This document shows, piece after piece, positions 59,823 through 64,000 of a DNA stretch of 64,000 nucleotides (the first letter of the stretch is position 1; every line of letters begins with the position of its first letter). Under the pieces are notes generated by a model. That model made no database searches and was not told where the DNA came from. It worked only from the letters and a program-made list of their open reading frames with translations. This DNA comes from Streptomyces rugosispiralis (lineage in GTDB: Bacteria > Actinomycetota > Actinomycetes > Streptomycetales > Streptomycetaceae). The stretch lies in NCBI RefSeq assembly GCF_024505145.1, contig NZ_JANIAA010000027.1:1-64000 (forward strand). Reading direction: 5' to 3'. The translations under genes and the position numbers were made by a program.

Positions 59823-60148
59823 ACCCACCCGTTCCGGTTGTCTGTTCCGTTCCTGCTTGGGCCCCGGGACGTGGGGGCATGCCCAGGTGAATTCGGCCAT
59901 TTCCAGGTAGGTGACCCGCCCCATGATGTGCTGCCCGCGCCCGCCAGCCGGTCTGCGAAGCTCACACCCGGAGTGAACGGGGAGTGCCCCGCAACGCTAC
60001 CGGTCCCGCAACACGGCACCCCTGCGGCCTGACCACAGGACCGGGGCGACGATTGAGAGAGCAAAGCGGCCACAGCCCGGATGCGGCCGTATCGACCGCG
60101 AGTGCGGCTGCTGCCTGATGGCCCGTCAAGGAGGCGGCCAGGCGGCCT
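59823..60148. other. intergenic stretch, possible scrap of a CAP-domain gene
   Basis: No intact gene. On the minus strand near 59930-60000 a short reading GHSPFTPGVSFADRLAGAG recalls part of a CAP/SCP-domain protein, but it is too short to support. No repeat or terminator was noted. Confidence 0.3.
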
Positions 60149-60502
60149 TCAGGAGTCGCCGGCCGCCTCCCCGAGGCCTGCTCTCGATCCACTTGCCAGT
60201 GTCCACGTGTGGTCCGGCCGGCCGTGCGTGACCGGCCCCTTGGCGAGCTCCTGCTCGAGCACGGTGAACAGGGCCTCGCTCAGCTTGGGCCGTGAGACGG
60301 GCCCGGCAGACCGCAGCCCCTCGGTGCCGGCGTCGTGCCGGGCCCGGCGCCGGCGCTGCACCGAGCGCACACTCACCCGTAAGTCCTTGGCGACCTCGGC
60401 GTTGGAAGTACCGGCAGCGAATCGCTTCGCGACCTCCAGCCGGATCCGCTCGCGAAACGCCTGCCGTTCAGGCGTCAGCCCACCACCCTGCGGATATCTC
60501 AT
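60149..60502 (-). pseudogene. IS630-family transposase N-terminal remnant
   Basis: The frame starts MRYPQGGGLTPERQAFRERI and has the winged-HTH region RFAAGTSNAEVAKDLRVSVR, SVQRRRRARHDAGTEGLRS, then PVSRPKLSEALFTVLEQELA and GPVTHGRPDHTWTLA. This is the DNA-binding half of an IS630-type transposase. After about residue 102 (WTLA) the sequence changes to unrelated residues and stops, so the DDE domain is absent. Confidence 0.7.
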
Positions 60503-60658
60503 ACAACCGGCATACCGCGACGATCACACATCGTCAGCCCCCAACGACAACACGCCCCCAAGGTCAGTAATCAGCCACACCTGCACGGCAGGGAAACCTC
60601 AGAGGGCCATCGGGGGCAAGGAGAGCGACGGGTCGGTCGTCCGACCCCGTAGCTCCCA

Positions 60659-61375
60659 TTAGGCCGCGATGGCGCGGGCGGCGCGGACGAGGGCGCTGTT
60701 GTCCGGGGCCAGGGTGCCGTCGGGGAGGTGGACGCCGTCCTCGAAGCCGATGCGAGTCTGGTGGCCGTCCTCCAGCGCGGCGCGCAGAACCGGCCAGGTC
60801 GTGGCGGTTTCGCCGTGGTAGAGGAGGGGGCAGCGCACGCCGGCCTCGCGGATGCGGGCGGCCATCGCCCGGGCGTGGGCCACGGCCGTGTCCGGTTCGG
60901 CGTCCATGGGCTCGATGAGGATGCGTACGTTGGCGTGGAGTGTTGGCGAGGCGAGCAGGGCGGGGACGTCGTCCAGACTCCACACCGCGCTTTCCAGGAT
61001 CATGCCTCGGGAGACGACCAGGGACGCCGTTTCGGCGGCGCCTTCCTCGCTGAAGGCGACGGAGGCGAAGTCCGGCAGGACCTCCCATGCCTTGACCAGC
61101 GCGTAGCGTTCCTCGGGACCTGAGCAGGTCCACAGACCGGTGGTGGTGCCGAGGATCGCGCCGGGCGCGGTGGCGCGGACCTCGCGCAGTACCTCGGCCA
61201 GGGCGTCGGGAGCGATGGTCTGGCCGCCGTCCGGGGTGCGGACGTGGAGGTGGACGATGTCCGCGCCGGCGGCGATCACGGCGGCGGTGTCCGCGGCGAG
61301 TTCCCTCGGGGTGACGGGGACTGCGGGGTGTTCGGTCTTGCTGCGTCCGCCGTTGACGGCTGCTTTGAGGAACAT
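60659..61375 (-). CDS. BKACE family protein (beta-keto acid cleavage enzyme)
   Basis: A 238-residue protein of the 3-keto-5-aminohexanoate cleavage enzyme (Kce/BKACE, DUF849) family. Marks are MFLKAAVNGGRSKTEHPAVP, ADTAAVIAAGADIVHLHVRT (zinc-binding HLHVR), TGLWTCSGPEERYALVKAWE, and GHQTRIGFEDGVHLPDGTLA near the C-terminus. It is shorter than many relatives (270-310). Members cleave a beta-keto acid with acetyl-CoA; the substrate is variable. AAGGAGG lies 5 bases before the ATG. It is the last gene of an operon with RraA-like, nitrilase and ABC genes. Confidence 0.85.
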   Translation of the reverse strand: MFLKAAVNGGRSKTEHPAVPVTPRELAADTAAVIAAGADIVHLHVRTPDGGQTIAPDALAEVLREVRATAPGAILGTTTGLWTCSGPEERYALVKAWEVLPDFASVAFSEEGAAETASLVVSRGMILESAVWSLDDVPALLASPTLHANVRILIEPMDAEPDTAVAHARAMAARIREAGVRCPLLYHGETATTWPVLRAALEDGHQTRIGFEDGVHLPDGTLAPDNSALVRAARAIAA

Positions 61376-61423
61376 GGGAGCCTCCTTGTCGGGTACGGGA
61401 GTCGGTGATGCGGTGGTTGTGGC

Positions 61424-62134
61424 CTACGGGTTCTCGGTGGGCGTGGCCGCGGCCAGCAGCTTCTCCACGGTCGCCGTGGCCTTCGTGAGCTCGCCCAGGG
61501 GGCGGCCCGCGTACAGGTCCGCTACGAGAGAGGGCTCCTCCTGGTCGTCGAGGAGGGCTTCGTCGAGTACGGCTGCGAGGCGTGCGGCAGGGGCGATAAG
61601 CACGCCGTTGGCGTCGCCCAGGACGAGATCGCCCGGCCCGGCGGGTACCGCACCGCATGTGACGGGGACGTTCAGGCCGCCGTCGGGTATGCCGTGCAGC
61701 TTGGTGGTCAGCAGGGAGGTGCCGTACGCGTAGACCGGCAGGCCGAGTTCGCGCAGTGCGTCGACATCGGTGCAGACGCCGTCCACGACGGCGCCGGCCG
61801 CTCCGCGCGCGGCGAGGGCGTTGACGACGACCTCGCCGAGAGGGGCGTGGCGGCGGTCCCCGCCGCAGTCGACGACCACGATGTCGCCGGGACCCACCAG
61901 GCTCGCGGCGTGATGCAGCAGGGTTGAGTCCGTGGGGGTGATGCGTACGGTCACGGCGCGGCCGACGAGTCTGCCCGCACCAGCGATCCGCCGCAGCAGT
62001 GGGTCACAGAAGCCCTCTTCGAGGTAGTGGCCGAGGGTGGGGAAGTCGACCCGGGCGAGGCGCTCGGCCAATGCACTGTTGAGGGGCGCGAGTTGGGACA
62101 GGTCCCGGATGTGGAGCGGCATGGGGGTGGTCAC
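61424..62134 (-). CDS. RraA-like family protein
   Basis: A 236-residue RraA/demethylmenaquinone-methyltransferase-like protein: GRAVTVRITPTDSTLLHHAA, PGDIVVVDCGGDRRHAPLGE, ALAARGAAGAVVDGVCTDVD, ALRELGLPVYAYG, GDLVLGDANGVLIAP. In aldolase members (HMG/CHA aldolase) an Arg-Asp pair follows the VVDG strand; here the segment is GVCTDVD, so the Asp is kept but the substrate-binding Arg is replaced by Thr. The reaction is therefore uncertain. The GTG at 62134 overlaps the nitrilase stop (GTGA). Confidence 0.82.
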   Translation of the reverse strand: MTTPMPLHIRDLSQLAPLNSALAERLARVDFPTLGHYLEEGFCDPLLRRIAGAGRLVGRAVTVRITPTDSTLLHHAASLVGPGDIVVVDCGGDRRHAPLGEVVVNALAARGAAGAVVDGVCTDVDALRELGLPVYAYGTSLLTTKLHGIPDGGLNVPVTCGAVPAGPGDLVLGDANGVLIAPAARLAAVLDEALLDDQEEPSLVADLYAGRPLGELTKATATVEKLLAAATPTENP

Positions 62135-62922
62135 CTCGGTCCGATGATGATGCGGCGGTTGCGGAGTACCGGCAGGACGGTGCGGGCGCGGTCGATGCGG
62201 TGCTTGTCGGCGTCGATCACGAACAGGGCGCGTTCCTCTTCGCCGAGGGCTCCGCGAACGATGCCCAGCGGGTCGACGGCCATGCTCATCCCGATGCAGT
62301 CGGGCGTGGTGAGCGAGGCTGCCACCACCCAGCAGGTGTTCTCGATCGCCCTGGTGCGCAGCAGCGTCGTCCAGTGGTCCTCCTTCAGCGGGCCGCGCAC
62401 CCAGGCCGCCGACACCGACAGGAGGTCGGCGCCCATCTCCACCAGGGAGCGGGTGAACTCGGGGAAGCGGACGTCGTAGCAGTTGACCAGCCCGACGTTG
62501 AACTCGCCTATGCGCACCACGCAGGGGCCCTCGTCGCCGCGCTGGACCTCGCGGGACTCCCGGTAGTCGAAGGCGTCGTACAGGTGCATCTTGCGGTAGC
62601 GGCCGAGGAGTTCGCCGTCCGCGGAGACGGCCGCGATGGTGTTGTACGGGAGGGCGGCACCGCTGCCCTCATAGCCACCCGCGATCACCGCGGTGCCGTG
62701 GGCGGCCGCCATGCGGGACAGTCCGTCGAGGAAGACGGGCCAGTGCTTCTCCGCGACGTCCCGAAGGGGTTGTGCGGCGGCCTCGGCCGGGATCATCGAC
62801 TCCTCGGGAAAGGCGACGAGTTCGGCGCCCGCCATCACGGCCTCGCCGACCATCTCCTCGATGGTGGTGAGATTGCGGCCCACGTCGGCGGTGGGAGCGA
62901 ACTGGGCTACGGCGACCTTCAA
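62131..62922 (-). CDS. nitrilase/amidase superfamily carbon-nitrogen hydrolase
   Basis: A 263-residue complete C-N hydrolase with the catalytic triad E40 (VAFPEES), K111 (YRKMHLYD) and C148 (GLVNCYDVRFPE); the additional conserved Glu region and the long C-terminal MAVDPLGIVRGALGEEERAL are present. Such enzymes hydrolyse small amides, for example omega-amides or carbamoyl compounds. The start is TTG at 62922 with AAGGAG 8 bases upstream. It is coupled to the RraA-like gene and lies downstream of the ABC ATPase gene. Confidence 0.9.
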   Translation of the reverse strand: MKVAVAQFAPTADVGRNLTTIEEMVGEAVMAGAELVAFPEESMIPAEAAAQPLRDVAEKHWPVFLDGLSRMAAAHGTAVIAGGYEGSGAALPYNTIAAVSADGELLGRYRKMHLYDAFDYRESREVQRGDEGPCVVRIGEFNVGLVNCYDVRFPEFTRSLVEMGADLLSVSAAWVRGPLKEDHWTTLLRTRAIENTCWVVAASLTTPDCIGMSMAVDPLGIVRGALGEEERALFVIDADKHRIDRARTVLPVLRNRRIIIGPR

Positions 62923-62997
62923 GGCCGTATCTCCTTGCTGTGGGGGTGGGTTACGGGACGCAGGTGCGAAACAGGCTTCCGATGAGAGGGGCCGCGG

Positions 62998-64000
62998 TCA
63001 CTCGGCCAGGAGCCGGGATGCCTGGGGATCCCAGTGGGCCAGTACCGGTCCGCCGGCGGTGAGCCCGGCGGGGCCGGTGCCGTGCGTCTCCGCGATGAAG
63101 GGGCCGCCGTCGGCGAGGGCGAGGTGATAGCGGGTGGCGCTGCCGAGGTAGACGACGGACTGGAGAGTGGCGGGCAGGCTCGCCCGCTCGGGCGGGGGTG
63201 CCGGATCCCCGGAGGAGATGCGGACGTGCTCGGGGCGTACGGCGAGGTGGGCCTCGCCGGTGAAGGCGTCGGCCGGCAGCGGTACGGTTCCCAGGCCGTC
63301 CACCGTGAGGACGGCACCGTCCGACTTCCCGGTCAGGAAGTTGGAGGTGCCGATGAACTCGGCGACGAAGCGTGTTGCCGGGCGCTCGTAGATGTCTTCC
63401 GGGGTGCCGACCTGGACGACGCGGCCGTCGTGCATGACCGCGATGCGGTCGGACATGGTCAGGGCCTCCTCCTGGTCGTGGGTGACCGTGACGAAGGTGA
63501 CCCCGACCTCGCGCTGGATCTTCTTCAGCTCCAGTTGCATCTCGGCCCGCAGCTTCTTGTCGAGTGCGCCGAGCGGCTCGTCGAGCAGGAGCAGCGAGGG
63601 TCGGCCGATCAGGGCGCGGGCGATGGCGACGCGCTGGCGCTGGCCACCGGAGAGCTGGGAGATGGCCCGGTCGCCGTAACCCTCCAGGCGGACCAGGGCG
63701 AGGGCGTCGCGGACGGCCTCCGCGATGGCCTGCTTGGGGTGTGACTTGCGCACCTTCAGCTCGAAGGCGACGTTGTCGTGGACACTCAGGTGCGGGAACA
63801 GCGCGTAGCTCTGGAAGAGCATGTTCAGGTCCCGCTTGTGCGCCGGGACGCCGCCCGCCGGGACGCCGCCGAGTTCGATGGCACCCTCGGTGGGTTCCTC
63901 GAAGCCGGTGATCATGCGCATCAGCGTGGTCTTGCCGCAGCCGGACGGGCCGAGGATGGAGAAGAACTCATTGGGCCGGATATCGAGGGTGACGTCGCGG
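62998..64000 (-). CDS. ABC transporter ATPase (PotA/spermidine-putrescine type), partial
   Basis: The gene enters from the right edge, so its 5' end is outside the window. The visible part has Walker A GPSGCGKTTLM, the Q-loop NMLFQSYALFPHLSVHDNVA, signature SQLSGGQRQRVAIARAL, Walker B LLLLDEPLGALD, the H-loop TVTHDQEEAL, and a C-terminal TOBE domain (HLAVRPEHVRISSG ... LQSVVYLGSATRYHLAL). This is the PotA/FbpC-like class serving polyamine-, thiamine- or phosphonate-type importers. Its permeases and binding protein should lie just outside, upstream. Confidence 0.9.
   Translation of the reverse strand, partial: RDVTLDIRPNEFFSILGPSGCGKTTLMRMITGFEEPTEGAIELGGVPAGGVPAHKRDLNMLFQSYALFPHLSVHDNVAFELKVRKSHPKQAIAEAVRDALALVRLEGYGDRAISQLSGGQRQRVAIARALIGRPSLLLLDEPLGALDKKLRAEMQLELKKIQREVGVTFVTVTHDQEEALTMSDRIAVMHDGRVVQVGTPEDIYERPATRFVAEFIGTSNFLTGKSDGAVLTVDGLGTVPLPADAFTGEAHLAVRPEHVRISSGDPAPPPERASLPATLQSVVYLGSATRYHLALADGGPFIAETHGTGPAGLTAGGPVLAHWDPQASRLLAE

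Noticed and set aside
59900..60010. A CAP/SCP-domain gene fragment on the minus strand
   Set aside because: Only about 19 residues look similar and the hallmark His/Glu pattern cannot be confirmed.

Overview
The window is high-GC actinobacterial DNA, most probably from a Streptomyces chromosome. The signs are strong GC-rich codon bias, frequent GTG starts, many ATGA/GTGA stop-start overlaps, a rare TTA codon in a secreted hydrolase, and families typical of the genus (DUF6247, RheA-type heat-shock repressor, MMPL exporter with NarL-type two-component system, PucR, split aconitase X). The mix of catabolic islands, insertion-sequence debris and many frameshifted or fused genes fits an accessory region such as a chromosome arm. 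No rRNA, tRNA, CRISPR array or prophage module was seen.

Layout. 0-2 kb: a YjbR/MmcQ protein, then a small operon of a protein with two ribbon-helix-helix-like repeats and a DUF6247/RelE-like pair resembling a toxin-antitoxin locus. 2-3.5 kb: fused and frameshifted remnants (Lrp/AsnC, rhodanese, an unknown gene). 3.5-8 kb: response regulator and histidine kinase, divergent from an MMPL exporter; a perfect 22-bp hairpin lies in the divergent region. 8-13 kb: gene debris (including a P450 scrap), an IS256-family element that appears to carry a GNAT acetyltransferase between its terminal repeats, an IS3 remnant and an internally deleted IS982 transposase.

13-20.4 kb: a catabolic operon (MFS importer, IlvD/Edd dehydratase, FAD oxidoreductase, two-subunit aconitase X) with a LysR regulator upstream. 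20.8-31.5 kb: an amine-catabolism island (two flavin amine oxidases, RidA-like protein, PucR regulator, aldehyde dehydrogenase, amino acid/polyamine permease, cupin) between an IS5/IS3 chimeric fragment and IS5/recombinase remnants. 31.5-46.7 kb: a LacI-controlled carbohydrate cluster with two clan GH-A hydrolases, an ABC sugar importer, a ManD-like enolase-superfamily dehydratase, a uronate-dehydrogenase-like SDR, a CE7 esterase and a FAD oxidoreductase. Its KDG-kinase-like, sugar-isomerase and Gfo/Idh genes are broken.

46.9-56.8 kb: an IS4 remnant, then a minus-strand run (YmdB-type metallophosphoesterase, LIV-type ABC importer, amidohydrolase) divergent from a GntR/UTRA regulator and a phosphonoacetate hydrolase (PhnA) that keeps all expected metal and nucleophile residues. 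I read this as an uptake-and-hydrolysis system for an organophosphonate, possibly a phosphonoacetyl conjugate; this is the most interesting candidate system. 57-60 kb: two DUF2267 genes (one frameshifted), Hsp20, and a divergent RheA-like repressor with a TGTCATC-N5-GATGACA operator. 60-64 kb: an IS630 remnant and an operon running in from the right edge (ABC ATPase, nitrilase, RraA-like, BKACE).
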